This document shows, one piece after another, positions 27,055 to 35,965 of a stretch of 64,000 nt of DNA. A program made the position numbers and the translations under genes. Source of the stretch: Cupriavidus oxalaticus (GTDB taxonomy: Bacteria > Pseudomonadota > Gammaproteobacteria > Burkholderiales > Burkholderiaceae); assembly GCF_016894385.1 (NCBI RefSeq), contig NZ_CP069812.1, positions 372,001 through 436,000 on the forward strand, written 5' to 3'. The notes under the pieces were generated by a model. It was not told the DNA's origin. It did no database searches and saw only the letters and a program-made list of their open reading frames with translations. Position 1 is the stretch's first letter; each line of letters starts with the position of its first letter.

Positions 27055-27882
27055 ATGCCTCAGCTACCGCTTATCGAACCCAATACCGCCCTGTTTCTCG
27101 ACTTCGACGGCACGCTGGCCGACCTCGCGCCGCGGCCCGAACTGGTGCAGGTGGAGCCTGAACTGGTCGGCACGCTGCGCCTGCTGTACCAGCGGCTGGA
27201 CGGCGCGCTCGCCGTCATCTCCGGCAGGCCGATCGTCGAGCTGGACCACTTCCTGCGGCCCTTGCAGCTGCCGGCGGCCGGCATCCACGGGGCCGAATTC
27301 CGCACCGACGGCGGCATGGTGTCCCAGACCCCCGCGCCCGCCCTCGAGCCGCTGATCCCACACCTTGAAGCGCTGGTGCACGCCTACCCGGCGTTGCGGC
27401 TGGAGCGCAAGTCCGTCGCCGTTGCCATCCACTACCGCCAGGCGCCCGAGCTCGCCGGCCTGGTCGATGCCGCCGTCACTGACGTATTGCGCCACGCGGT
27501 GGGGCTGGAGGCCTTGCCCGGCAAGATGGTGGTCGAGATCAAGCCCGCCGGGGTCGACAAGGGCGACGCCATCGCCGCCTTCATGAAGTCGGCACCGTTT
27601 TGCGACCGCACGCCGCTGTTTGCCGGCGACGACATGACCGACGAGCCCGGCTTTGCCGCCGTGCGCAAGCTCGGCGGGCTGGGCGTGCTGGTGGGCCGGC
27701 GCGAGACCGTGGCCGGCGTCAGCGTGGAGGGGCCCGCGGCGCTGCGCAGCTGGCTGCACCGCTCGGCGCGGGCGCTGGATCAATCCGCGCGCGCCGCCGG
27801 CCAGCCCGGCGCCGTGCCGCACGAGGCCGAGCCAGGCCGCGAAGGCGCACCGCGCCACAACCCGCATCCGACAGCATCCTGA
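27055..27882 (+). CDS. otsB: Trehalose-6-phosphate phosphatase
   Basis: 275 residues. HAD motif I DFDGT with nucleophile Asp16 and acid Asp18, motif II VISGR, and motif IV GDDMTDEPGF. It hydrolyses trehalose 6-phosphate to trehalose. It heads an otsB-GH15-otsA cluster; the stop is 13 bases before the GH15 start. The last 40 or so residues are an Ala/Arg/Pro-rich tail beyond the HAD fold. Confidence 0.94.
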   Translation: MPQLPLIEPNTALFLDFDGTLADLAPRPELVQVEPELVGTLRLLYQRLDGALAVISGRPIVELDHFLRPLQLPAAGIHGAEFRTDGGMVSQTPAPALEPLIPHLEALVHAYPALRLERKSVAVAIHYRQAPELAGLVDAAVTDVLRHAVGLEALPGKMVVEIKPAGVDKGDAIAAFMKSAPFCDRTPLFAGDDMTDEPGFAAVRKLGGLGVLVGRRETVAGVSVEGPAALRSWLHRSARALDQSARAAGQPGAVPHEAEPGREGAPRHNPHPTAS

Positions 27883-27895
27883 GGGAGGTACTGCT

Positions 27896-29761
27896 GTGAC
27901 CAATACGAGCAGCCCCAGCGAGCTGGGCAAGCCGCCGAGTGAAGGCGTGAACAAGACCGTGGACGGCAGCAGCCGGTATGCCGAGCCGTCGCTGTCGCTG
28001 GGCATGATCGGCAACTGCGCGATCTCCGCGCTGGTGGATGGCCGAGGGCGCATCGTCTGGTCGTGCCTGCCGCGCTTTGACGGCGATCCGGTCTTCAATG
28101 CGCTGCTGGACCCCAGCGAGAACGCGGGCCAGTTCTCGATCGAGATCGAGGACTTCCACAGCGCCAGCCAGTGGTATGAACCCAATACCGCGGTGCTGCG
28201 CACGCGGCTGACCGACACCCATGGCAACTGCCTGGAAATCACCGATTTCGCGCCGCGCTTCTTCCGGCTGGGACGCTATTTCCGCCCGACCACGCTGATC
28301 CGGCGCATCCGTCCCGTGCGCGGCGCACCGCGCGTGCGGGTGGTGGTGGCGCCGCGTTTCGAATGGGGCCGCAAGGCGCCCGAGATCACGCGCGGCAGCA
28401 GCCATGTGCGCTACATCGGGGAATCGATGACGCTGCGCATGACCACCGATGCGCCGCTGGCCTACGTGCTGTCGCACACGCCGTTCCTGGTCACGCGCGG
28501 GCACAACTTCATCCTGGGCCCGGACGAAACCCTGGCGCATGGCGTGGAAGAGATCGCGCGCGACTTCGAGCAGGAAACCACCGCTTACTGGCGCCTGTGG
28601 AGCCGCCGGCTGGCGGTGCCGCGCGAATGGCAGGACGCGGTGATCCGGGCGGCCATCACGCTGAAGATGTCGCTGTACGAAGAGACCGGTGCCATCGTCG
28701 CGGCGATGACCACCAGCATCCCCGAGGCGCCAGGCAGCGGCCGCAACTGGGACTACCGCTTCTGCTGGCTGCGCGACGCGTTTTTCGTGGTGCGCGCGCT
28801 CAACAGCCTGTCCGAGGTCGGCACCATGGAGGACTACCTGCGCTGGCTCTCCAACGTGGTGATGCAGTCGCAGGACGGGCATATCCAGCCGCTGTATGGC
28901 ATCGGCCTGGAGCGCGAGCTGCCCGAGAGCATGCTCGACCACCTGGCCGGCTACCGCGGCATGGGGCCGGTGCGCGTGGGCAACCAGGCGCAGGAACACT
29001 TCCAGCATGACGTCTACGGCAACGTGGTGCTGGGCGCGGCGCAGGCCTTCCATGACCACCGGCTGCTGCACCGCGGCGGCCCGGCCGAGTTCCGCCGGCT
29101 GGAAGAGGTGGGCGAGCAGGCAGTGAAGGTCTTTGGCACGCCCGATGCCGGCATGTGGGAGTTGCGCACGCGCGCCCGCGTGCATACCTCGTCGGCGCTG
29201 ATGAGCTGGGCCGCGTGCGACCGGCTGGCCAAGGTCGCCGAGAAGCTGCAGATCCCGACGCGCGCGGCGTACTGGCACGACCATGCCAGCCGCATGAAGG
29301 AACAGATCCTGGCCGAGTCGTGGAGCGAATCGCGCCAGGCCTTTGCCGAAAGCTTCGGCGGGCGCGAGCTCGACGCCAGCGTGCTGCTGATGGCCGAGGT
29401 CAACTTCATCGATCCGCGCGACCCCCGTTTTATCGCCACGGTGAAGGCGCTGGAGACTTCGCTGTGCGACGGGCCGTATATGCGCCGCTACGAGGCGCCC
29501 GACGATTTCGGCAAGCCCGAGACCGCGTTCAATATCTGCACCTTCTGGCGCATCGACGCGCTGGCGCGCATCGGCCGGCGCGAAGAGGCGCGCGAGATCT
29601 TCGAAGCGATGCTCGCGGCGCGCAACCCGCTCGGCTTGCTGTCCGAGGACACCCATCCCGTGACCGGCGAGATGTGGGGCAATTTCCCGCAGACCTACTC
29701 GATGGTCGGGCTGATCAATGGCGCGATGCGGCTGTCGGCGCCGTGGGACACGGTGATCTGA
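27896..29761 (+). CDS. Glycoside hydrolase family 15 protein (glucoamylase/trehalase-like)
   Basis: 621 residues from a GTG at 27896, which has GAGGGAGGT seven bases upstream. N-terminal beta-sandwich (YAEPSLSLGMIGNCAISALV), then the (alpha/alpha)6 GH15 barrel with the signature GRNWDYRFCWLRDAFFVVRA and a C-terminal CTFWRIDALARIGRREEA. No signal peptide, so it acts in the cytoplasm. Being between otsB and otsA, it may be a trehalase or an alpha-glucan hydrolase feeding glucose back; the family contains both and the sequence alone does not decide. Confidence 0.9.
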   Translation: MTNTSSPSELGKPPSEGVNKTVDGSSRYAEPSLSLGMIGNCAISALVDGRGRIVWSCLPRFDGDPVFNALLDPSENAGQFSIEIEDFHSASQWYEPNTAVLRTRLTDTHGNCLEITDFAPRFFRLGRYFRPTTLIRRIRPVRGAPRVRVVVAPRFEWGRKAPEITRGSSHVRYIGESMTLRMTTDAPLAYVLSHTPFLVTRGHNFILGPDETLAHGVEEIARDFEQETTAYWRLWSRRLAVPREWQDAVIRAAITLKMSLYEETGAIVAAMTTSIPEAPGSGRNWDYRFCWLRDAFFVVRALNSLSEVGTMEDYLRWLSNVVMQSQDGHIQPLYGIGLERELPESMLDHLAGYRGMGPVRVGNQAQEHFQHDVYGNVVLGAAQAFHDHRLLHRGGPAEFRRLEEVGEQAVKVFGTPDAGMWELRTRARVHTSSALMSWAACDRLAKVAEKLQIPTRAAYWHDHASRMKEQILAESWSESRQAFAESFGGRELDASVLLMAEVNFIDPRDPRFIATVKALETSLCDGPYMRRYEAPDDFGKPETAFNICTFWRIDALARIGRREEAREIFEAMLAARNPLGLLSEDTHPVTGEMWGNFPQTYSMVGLINGAMRLSAPWDTVI

Positions 29762-29822
29762 CCCTGCACCCGCGCCCCCGTCATCCCGCACCACAACAAC
29801 AAAGGAATCCAGAAAACAACAT

Positions 29823-31214
29823 ATGCCAAGACTTGTAGCCGTATCCAACCGTGTCGCAGATCCGCGCAACGTGGCCGCCGGCGGCCTTGCCGTGGCGCTT
29901 TCCGAAGCCTTGCGCCAGACTGGGGGGATGTGGTTTGGCTGGAGCGGCAAGGCGCTGGACTCTGCCCAGGGCGGCACCCCCGGCGAAGGCGAACTGCACC
30001 TGCAGCAGGCCGGCAACGTGACGCTGGCCACGGTGGACCTGAGCCGCGAAGACCACGACGCGTATTACCTCGGCTACAGCAACGGCGTGCTGTGGCCGGT
30101 GTTCCACTACCGGCTCGACCTCGCCGACTTCGATTCCAACTTCCTCAACGGCTATCGCCGGGTGAACCAGCTGTTCGCGCGCAAGCTGGCGCCGCTGCTC
30201 AAGCCCGACGACGTCATCTGGATCCACGACTACCACCTGATCCCGCTGGCGTCCGAGTTGCGCGCGATCGGCTGCGGCCAGAAGATCGGCTTCTTCCTGC
30301 ATGTGCCGCTGCCGCCGCCGCTGATCCTGGCTGCCATCCCGCAGCATGAGTGGCTGATGCGCGCGCTGTTTGCGTACGACCTGCTCGGCTTCCAGAGCCA
30401 TGCCGACGTGGAGCACTTCTCGCGCTACGTGCAGGCCGAGGCCCAGGCCGAACCGATGGGCGAACACCGCTACCGCGCCTTCCATCGCACGGTGCGCGCG
30501 CAGGCCTTCCCGATCGGGATCGACGTGGATGAGTTCATTGCGCTCGGCCGCGGCGAGGAAGCGCAGGAAACCTACGAGATGATGTGCGCCCAGTACGCGC
30601 GCCGGCGGCTGCTGCTTGGCATCGACCGGCTCGATTACTCCAAGGGTTTGCCGCAGCGGCTGAAGGCGTTCTACCGGCTGCTGGCGGAATATCCGGAAAA
30701 CCGGATGAGCGCCACGCTGGTGCAGATCGCCGCGCCGTCGCGCGAGTCGGTCGATGCCTATGTGGACCTGCGCAGCGCGATGGAGCAGCTGACTGGTGCG
30801 ATCAATGGCGAGTTCGGCGAGCTGGACTGGATGCCGGTGCGGTATATCCATCGCACTACCGCGCGCAAGCGGCTGCCCGGGCTATGCCGCGCGAGCCGCG
30901 TGGCGTTGGTGACGCCGCTGCGGGACGGGATGAACCTGGTGGCCAAGGAGTTTATTGCCGCGCAGGATCCGGAGGATCCGGGGGTGCTGGTGTTGTCGCG
31001 TTTTGCCGGGGCGGCGGAGCAATTGAAGGAGGCGCTGCTGGTGAATCCCTACGATACCCGTGCGACTGCGCAGGCGATCCAGCAGGCGTTGCATATGCCG
31101 CTGGCCGAGCGCCAGTCGCGGCACCAGAAGCTGCTGGAGCGGATTCGGGTGCAGGATGTGCACTGGTGGAGTGGTGAATTCTTGCGCGCGTTGGCTGAGA
31201 CTGAGGGTGGTTGA
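29823..31214 (+). CDS. otsA: Trehalose-6-phosphate synthase
   Basis: 463 residues, GT20 family. It joins glucose 6-phosphate and a nucleotide-glucose to make trehalose 6-phosphate. Conserved blocks include the N-terminal VAVSNRV, IWIHDYHLIPLASELR, GIDRLDYSKGLPQRLKAF and the donor-site region LVTPLRDGMNLVAKEFIAAQ. It follows the GH15 gene by 61 bases. The last roughly 300 bases show less GC-biased third positions (many TTG, GGT, GAT) than the rest of the gene. Confidence 0.95.
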   Translation: MPRLVAVSNRVADPRNVAAGGLAVALSEALRQTGGMWFGWSGKALDSAQGGTPGEGELHLQQAGNVTLATVDLSREDHDAYYLGYSNGVLWPVFHYRLDLADFDSNFLNGYRRVNQLFARKLAPLLKPDDVIWIHDYHLIPLASELRAIGCGQKIGFFLHVPLPPPLILAAIPQHEWLMRALFAYDLLGFQSHADVEHFSRYVQAEAQAEPMGEHRYRAFHRTVRAQAFPIGIDVDEFIALGRGEEAQETYEMMCAQYARRRLLLGIDRLDYSKGLPQRLKAFYRLLAEYPENRMSATLVQIAAPSRESVDAYVDLRSAMEQLTGAINGEFGELDWMPVRYIHRTTARKRLPGLCRASRVALVTPLRDGMNLVAKEFIAAQDPEDPGVLVLSRFAGAAEQLKEALLVNPYDTRATAQAIQQALHMPLAERQSRHQKLLERIRVQDVHWWSGEFLRALAETEGG

Positions 31215-31247
31215 TTTGTTCTGCTACCGCCTGTTTGGGAGTGCGCT

Positions 31248-31583
31248 ATGAGTGAGGATCTGGCATCGCAAACATGCACGCCATGTCGTGGCGGCGTGCC
31301 GCCGCTGACGCCTGATGAGGCAGAGGCGTTATTGCCGCAGGCGCCTGGATGGGATCTGGTGGATGGGGCTACGCGGTTGGAGAGGCGATTTTCATTTGCC
31401 AACTTTGCCGAGGCATTGGCGTTTGTTGATCGCGTCGGGCAGCTGGCGGAAGAGCAGGGGCATCATCCGGAGATCAGTTTTGGATGGGGGCATGCTACGG
31501 TTTCCTGGCGGACCAAGAAGATCAAGGGGTTGCATCGGAATGATTTTATTATGGCGGTGAGGAGTGGGGAGTTGGTGGGATAG
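31248..31583 (+). CDS. phhB: Pterin-4a-carbinolamine dehydratase
   Basis: 111 residues. It dehydrates 4a-hydroxytetrahydropterin, recycling the cofactor of aromatic amino-acid hydroxylases. The active-site block is QGHHPEISFGWGHATVSWRT followed by KKIKGLHRNDFIMA. Sequence and codon choice are less GC-rich at third positions than in neighbouring genes. It starts 33 bases after otsA. No phenylalanine hydroxylase gene is nearby. Confidence 0.9.
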   Translation: MSEDLASQTCTPCRGGVPPLTPDEAEALLPQAPGWDLVDGATRLERRFSFANFAEALAFVDRVGQLAEEQGHHPEISFGWGHATVSWRTKKIKGLHRNDFIMAVRSGELVG

Positions 31584-31590
31584 GGTTCTT

Positions 31591-31617
31591 GCTGACTGCT
31601 GACTGCTGACTGCTGAC
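31591..31617. repeat. 7-bp tandem repeat
   Basis: GCTGACT is repeated just under four times, 8 bases after the phhB stop and just outside the long inverted repeat. Confidence 0.85.
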
Positions 31618-31624
31618 GTTGCTT

Positions 31625-32490
31625 GCTGCGGCCTGCATCTGGTGGATATTTGATGTGCCCGGTTCCGCCCTAAAGGGCGGGTAACTTTTTGTCCGAGCGA
31701 CAAAAAGTCACCAAAAAGCGCGTTTACGGCCCTGCGGGCGGTCACTCTTATCGTAGTGTGCCGGGGCTTTCGTACGGGGCTGGGCTTCGTTGCAGGACAG
31801 GGCTGCCTGACGCCTTGGTGCGCCACCGTGGCTCGGGATTGACGCGGTGATTGAACGAGCCCAGAGCTGTGATTGGCCCCTGCTGCGTGGGTCAACGTAG
31901 GAACGCCTGCGGCTGCGCTGCGCGCCGGCAGCATCTCAGGGGCAGGGGCAGGGGCAGGGGCAAGGGCTCGGGCACGGAACGCGTCGCTGCGCTCGCTTGG
32001 CGCTATTGCTGATGAGCCCACAAGCCTATCCCTGCCCGTTGTTTGCTCCCCTCTCCCGCTTGCGGGAGAGGGGCCGGGGGTGAGGGCCGGAGCCTCCACG
32101 AAGTGCATCCAGCCAATTCTGTCAGGCCGGGCCCGAATCCACGTTAGCGATAGCCATATCGCCACGCCCAGCAGACAGGACCTGCGCGCAGCGCAGCCGA
32201 AGGCGTTCCTACCACGCCGCCCGCAGCAGGGCCACTCACAGCTCTGGGCTCGTTCAAAAACCGTATCAACCCCAAGCCACGGTGGCGCACCAAGGCGTCA
32301 GGCAGTCCTGCCCTGCAACGAAGCAAAGCCCGTACGAAAGCCGTAGCCCACTACGATAAGAGTGACCGCCCGCAGGGCCGTAAACGCGCTTTTTGGTGAC
32401 TTTTTGTCGCTCGGACAAAAAGTTACCCGCCCTTTAGGGCGGAACCGGGCATATCAAATAGCCACCAGATGCCCAGCCGCAGGCACAGAC
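31625..32490. repeat. Long inverted repeat with nested hairpins, no gene
   Basis: Left arm about 31625-31926, right arm about 32182-32485, in inverted orientation. The outer 120 bases are almost identical (about two differences); identity falls inward. Each arm carries two perfect hairpins: CCGCCC-TAAA-GGGCGG (31665-31680 on the left) and ACTTTTTGTC-N5-GACAAAAAGT (31684-31708 left, 32399-32423 right). The centre holds GGGGCA repeated four times (31939-31962) and a REP-like palindrome. No convincing coding region or transposase is present. The layout resembles a non-autonomous element with long terminal inverted repeats, or two repeat copies inserted face to face. Confidence 0.85.
32041..32089. 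repeat. REP-like palindromic repeat, copy 2
   Basis: GTTTGCTCCCCTCTCCCGC, a TT loop, then GCGGGAGAGGGG and the family tail CCGGGGGTGAGGGC. It sits at the centre of the long inverted repeat. Confidence 0.85.
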
Positions 32491-32506
32491 ACATAGGCAA
32501 AAAAAT

Positions 32507-33112
32507 TCACCCCAAATCCCCAGGCGTATCAATATCCCGAAACGCCCCCTCATCCTCCGTCAATATCCGCGTCACCGGCTTACCCTGAAGCAAAGCCCGC
32601 GCCCCTTCATCCCCATCAAGCCTCAGCAGGTCATCCCGCCAGGCAGCACCAAAGCCGACAGGATGCCCTCGCTGACCATCCCGCCAAGGCGCAGCAATAA
32701 TATCCGGCGCGGTAATCGTCAACGCCACTGCCCGCACCAGTTCCATCGGCAACCAAGGCATATCGGCAAGCGCAACCACCCATCCCCGCGCCTCAGGCGT
32801 AGCCGCCACCGCCGCGCGCAGCGCGGCCCCCATGCCTTGCTCGGCCTCGGCCGATTCGAGTACACGGCACCCCCCACGCCTCAACTCTTCCGCCAACTCC
32901 GGATTACCCGGCCGAATCACCGCAATCGAATCCGGCAGCGCCGCAGCCAACGTCCGCGCACTGCGCCAGGCGACAGTGCGCCCGCCGGGCAACACTTCAA
33001 GCAACTTGTTCCGTTTGCCGGCAGCATCAAACCGCCGGCCAAAACCCGCCGCCAGCAAAATCCCGGTAGGCAGGTCGGTGCGAAGCAAGGGAGCATTGGG
33101 GGCGGCAGTCAT
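32507..33112 (-). CDS. MobA/MocA-like molybdenum cofactor nucleotidyltransferase
   Basis: 201 residues. The nucleotide-binding loop is LAAGFGRRFDAAGKRNKLLE, followed by metal-site region ALADMPWLP and a C-terminal GHPVGFGAAWRDDLLRLDGD then EGARALL, as in MocA, which makes molybdopterin cytosine dinucleotide for CODH/xanthine-oxidase enzymes. Last gene of the cox-type cluster, 23 bases after xdhC, so its role is very probably cofactor supply for the CoxL-like subunit. Its stop lies about 20 bases from the long inverted repeat. Confidence 0.87.
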   Translation of the reverse strand: MTAAPNAPLLRTDLPTGILLAAGFGRRFDAAGKRNKLLEVLPGGRTVAWRSARTLAAALPDSIAVIRPGNPELAEELRRGGCRVLESAEAEQGMGAALRAAVAATPEARGWVVALADMPWLPMELVRAVALTITAPDIIAAPWRDGQRGHPVGFGAAWRDDLLRLDGDEGARALLQGKPVTRILTEDEGAFRDIDTPGDLG

Positions 33113-33135
33113 GGCGGGTACTCGGTTATCACGCG

Positions 33136-34176
33136 TCAGGTCGACGGACCAGGAGAAACATCGCAGCTGCTGCCGGTGCCGGCAGCCATCTCGCGCGCGG
33201 CCTTGGCGCCTTCCACCTGCAGGATGTCCGGCAGCGACACATGGTTCTTGGCGGCAACGACTTCGGCCAGAATCGAGATGGCGATTTCCGGCGGCGTACG
33301 GCTGCCAATATAGATGCCGACCGGCCCATGCAGCCGCGCCAGCTGCAGCTCGGTCAGGTCGAATTCCTTCAGCCGCTCGCGCCGCGTCTGGTTGTTGCGG
33401 CGCGAGCCCAGCGCGCCCACATAGAAGGCGTTGGTGCGCAGCGCTTCCATCAGCGCGAGGTCGTCCAGCTTGGGATCGTGCGTCAGCGCGATCACCGCGC
33501 AGCGCTCGTCCAGCTTCATGTCCATCACGGTGTCGTCCGGCATGGTGCGCACCATGGTCACGCCGGGGATGTCCCACGTTTCCGTGTATTCCTCGCGCGG
33601 ATCGCACACGGTGACCTGGAAGCCCAGTCCGACGGCGATCTGGCACAGGTACTTCGACAGCTGCCCCGCGCCGATCACCAGCATCCGGTAGCGCGGGCCG
33701 TGGATGGTCAGCAGGGTCTTGCCGTCGAAGCCCAGCCCGTCGGTGGCATTGGCCGGCCCCAGCGTGGCCACACCCGTAGCCATGTCGAGCGTGCGCGCGA
33801 CCAGCCGGCCGTTTTCCACGGCCTCGAGCAATTCGGCAATGCCGCTGGCCGGCTTGAGCGGCTCGGTGACCAGTTCGATGGTGCCGCCGCAGGGCAGCCC
33901 GAAGCGGTGGGCTTCTTCGGCGCTGATGCCGTACTTGATGGCTTCCGGGTGGTCCGACGTGATGCCTTGCCGGCGCACGCGGTCGATGATGTCGTCTTCG
34001 ATGCAGCCGCCCGAGACCGAGCCGACCACCAGGCCATCATCACGCACCGCCAGCATCGCGCCCTCGGGGCGGGGCGACGAGCCCCAGGTGCGCACTACCG
34101 TGACCAGCAGCACGCGATGGCCCTGCTGCTGCCAGTGCACGCCGTTCTTCAGGACTTCGAGATCCACGCTGTCCAT
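33136..34176 (-). CDS. XdhC/CoxF family molybdenum enzyme maturation protein
   Basis: 346 residues. The N-terminal XdhC_CoxI domain (VVRTWGSSPRPEGAMLAVRD, GSVSGGCIEDDII) and C-terminal Rossmann domain (RMLVIGAGQLSKYLCQIAVG) match the XdhC family, which binds molybdenum cofactor, promotes its sulfuration and inserts it into the hydroxylase. The C-terminal block VALTHDPKLDDLALMEALR and GALGSRRNNQTRRERL is conserved. It overlaps the coxG gene by 28 bases. Confidence 0.9.
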   Translation of the reverse strand: MDSVDLEVLKNGVHWQQQGHRVLLVTVVRTWGSSPRPEGAMLAVRDDGLVVGSVSGGCIEDDIIDRVRRQGITSDHPEAIKYGISAEEAHRFGLPCGGTIELVTEPLKPASGIAELLEAVENGRLVARTLDMATGVATLGPANATDGLGFDGKTLLTIHGPRYRMLVIGAGQLSKYLCQIAVGLGFQVTVCDPREEYTETWDIPGVTMVRTMPDDTVMDMKLDERCAVIALTHDPKLDDLALMEALRTNAFYVGALGSRRNNQTRRERLKEFDLTELQLARLHGPVGIYIGSRTPPEIAISILAEVVAAKNHVSLPDILQVEGAKAAREMAAGTGSSCDVSPGPST

Positions 34177-34706
34177 GATCGTTTCCGCTTCGGTTCCTCT
34201 GTCTGTTCATTCTCGCCCGCGGCTGCGGCGGGGGCGCCCTCGGCCGCTGGCGTTTCTTGTGTGGTGTCCGGTGTTACCGCCTCGGTGAAGCGCGCAAAGA
34301 AGGTATCCGCCAGCTTGCGTGCCGCGGCGTCCACCAGCCGCGAGCCGATCTGTGCGATCTTGCCCCCCACATGGGCGTCGACGGTGTACGTCAGCACGGT
34401 CTCGTCGCCGTCGGGCTCCAGCTTTACGCGGGCGGTGCCCTTGCCGAATCCGGCCGCGCCACCCTGGCCGTCGAAACGGATCGTGTAGCTGTCCGGCGCC
34501 TGGATGTCCTCCAGCGCCATGCGGCCCTTGAAGCGTGCCTTGACCGGGCCTACCGCGGCCGTCATGGCCACCAGGTAGGCGTTTTCGCCGTCGGGCTCGA
34601 TACTCTCACATCCGGGGATGCATTGCTTGAGCAGCGCGGTGTCGTTGAGCGCTTCCCATGCCACCTGCTGGGGAATCGGCAGGCGCTGGCTCTGGTTCAT
34701 TTCCAT
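34149..34706 (-). CDS. coxG: CoxG family SRPBCC protein
   Basis: 185 residues. The SRPBCC/CoxG domain takes the first 150 residues (QQVAWEALNDTALLKQCIPG, KARFKGRMALEDIQAPDSYT, VDAHVGGKIAQIGSRLVDAA). A C-terminal Ala/Pro linker leads to a basic-aromatic tail (KRKRSWTAWISKS), which may anchor it at the membrane; CoxG of Oligotropha recruits CO dehydrogenase to the membrane. It overlaps its neighbours on both sides. Confidence 0.9.
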   Translation of the reverse strand: MEMNQSQRLPIPQQVAWEALNDTALLKQCIPGCESIEPDGENAYLVAMTAAVGPVKARFKGRMALEDIQAPDSYTIRFDGQGGAAGFGKGTARVKLEPDGDETVLTYTVDAHVGGKIAQIGSRLVDAAARKLADTFFARFTEAVTPDTTQETPAAEGAPAAAAGENEQTEEPKRKRSWTAWISKS

Positions 34707-35962
34707 GGCGGGGCTTCCTTTCTTGGTGGGTTGGGGGCGCCGGCCCGCACGGGGTCACCCTGGCCGCCCTGGTCTGACAGCAGGGATTCGAGCGCCAGCA
34801 GGCTGGCCAGGTTGTGCGCCGGGCGCAGCGCGTCGACATGCGGCAGGATCGCCTGCACGCCGCGCGCCTGCGGCGTGAATCCAGGGTAGCGCAGCAGCGG
34901 GTTGAGCCAGACGATGCGGTGCGCAAAGCGGCGCAAGCGAGCCATTTCGTCGCCGAGCAGGTCGATATGCTCGTGATCGAGCCCGTCGGTGACCAGCAGC
35001 ACGGTGGCGCGGCCGGACAGCGTGCGGCGCGCCCAGTGGCGGTTGAAGCTCGCCAGCGCGGCGCCGATGCGGGTGCCGCCGGCCCAGTCGCGCACCTGGG
35101 CGGTGATCACGGCGACGGCCTCGTCGGGGTCGCGTTCGCGCAGCGAGCGGGTGATGTTGGTCAGCCGTGTGCCGAACAGGAACACCGACAGCCGCTCGCG
35201 CGACTGCATCAGCGCATGGCAGAAGTACAGCACCGCGCGCGAGTACTGGCTCATCGAGCCGGAAATATCGAGCAGCAGCACCAGCGGGGGCTTGCGCTCG
35301 GCGTGCTTGCGGAATTTCCAGCGCAGCCATTCGCCGTGCTGGCGCACCGCCAGGCGCGCGCTGGCGCGCAGGTCGGCGTGGGTGCCGCAGGTGGCGGCGC
35401 GCAGCCGGCGCGTGCGCTGCAGTGCAAGATGGGTGCGGCGGGTGCGCACCAGATGCTGCAGGGCACGCCATTCCTGCGCGGTCAGGGTTTCGAAGTCGCG
35501 CTGCGCCAGGCGTTCCTGGTCGGAGAAGGTCAGCGGCACATGGATACGCTCGGGCTCTGTCTGCGCCGGGCGCGATGGCATGTCCGGCTGGCGCGCGGCC
35601 AGCGCATCGGCGAGCCGGTTGCTGCGCCTGGGCGGCGGCGCGCCCGCGTCGACGCGCGGCAGCAGCAACGCGCGCAGCTTGCCTTCCCAGTCGGGGTCGC
35701 GCCAGAACAGGTCGAAAGCGGCGTCGAACAGCGGCCGCTGGTCGGGGCCGGACAGCACCAGGGCCGCCAGCGCGGCGCGCACGTCATCGCGCCGGCCGAT
35801 GTCGACGAGGCGCAGCGCGGCCAGTGCATCGACCGCGTGCGCCGGCGACAGGGCGAAGCCGCCGTCGCGCAGCAGCCGCATGAAGTGGGTGACGTTGCGC
35901 GCCAGCACCGGCAGTCCTGCATGCGGACCGCCGCTGCGCGCCGCGGCGTGCAGCATGGGCAC
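34697..35962 (-). CDS. coxE: CoxE-like VWA domain protein
   Basis: 421 residues from a GTG at 35962, which has GGGAGG seven bases upstream (ATG at 35956 is the alternative). The C-terminal half is a VWA domain with an intact MIDAS (VLLLDISGSMSQYS, GTRIGAALASF, LLVTDGLDHEH). CoxE works with the AAA+ protein CoxD to build the copper-molybdenum or sulfurated molybdenum centre. Only 3 bases separate it from coxD. Confidence 0.9.
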   Translation of the reverse strand: MPMLHAAARSGGPHAGLPVLARNVTHFMRLLRDGGFALSPAHAVDALAALRLVDIGRRDDVRAALAALVLSGPDQRPLFDAAFDLFWRDPDWEGKLRALLLPRVDAGAPPPRRSNRLADALAARQPDMPSRPAQTEPERIHVPLTFSDQERLAQRDFETLTAQEWRALQHLVRTRRTHLALQRTRRLRAATCGTHADLRASARLAVRQHGEWLRWKFRKHAERKPPLVLLLDISGSMSQYSRAVLYFCHALMQSRERLSVFLFGTRLTNITRSLRERDPDEAVAVITAQVRDWAGGTRIGAALASFNRHWARRTLSGRATVLLVTDGLDHEHIDLLGDEMARLRRFAHRIVWLNPLLRYPGFTPQARGVQAILPHVDALRPAHNLASLLALESLLSDQGGQGDPVRAGAPNPPRKEAPPWK

Positions 35963-35965
35963 GGT

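Noticed and set aside
31625..32490. Insertion sequence
   Set aside because: No transposase or remnant can be read in any frame, and I could not find a target-site duplication at the edges.
31584..32506. Possible small genes in the long inverted repeat
   Set aside because: Open frames of 150-260 codons exist but run through the repeat arms and the REP palindrome, have no ribosome site, and differ between the two arms.
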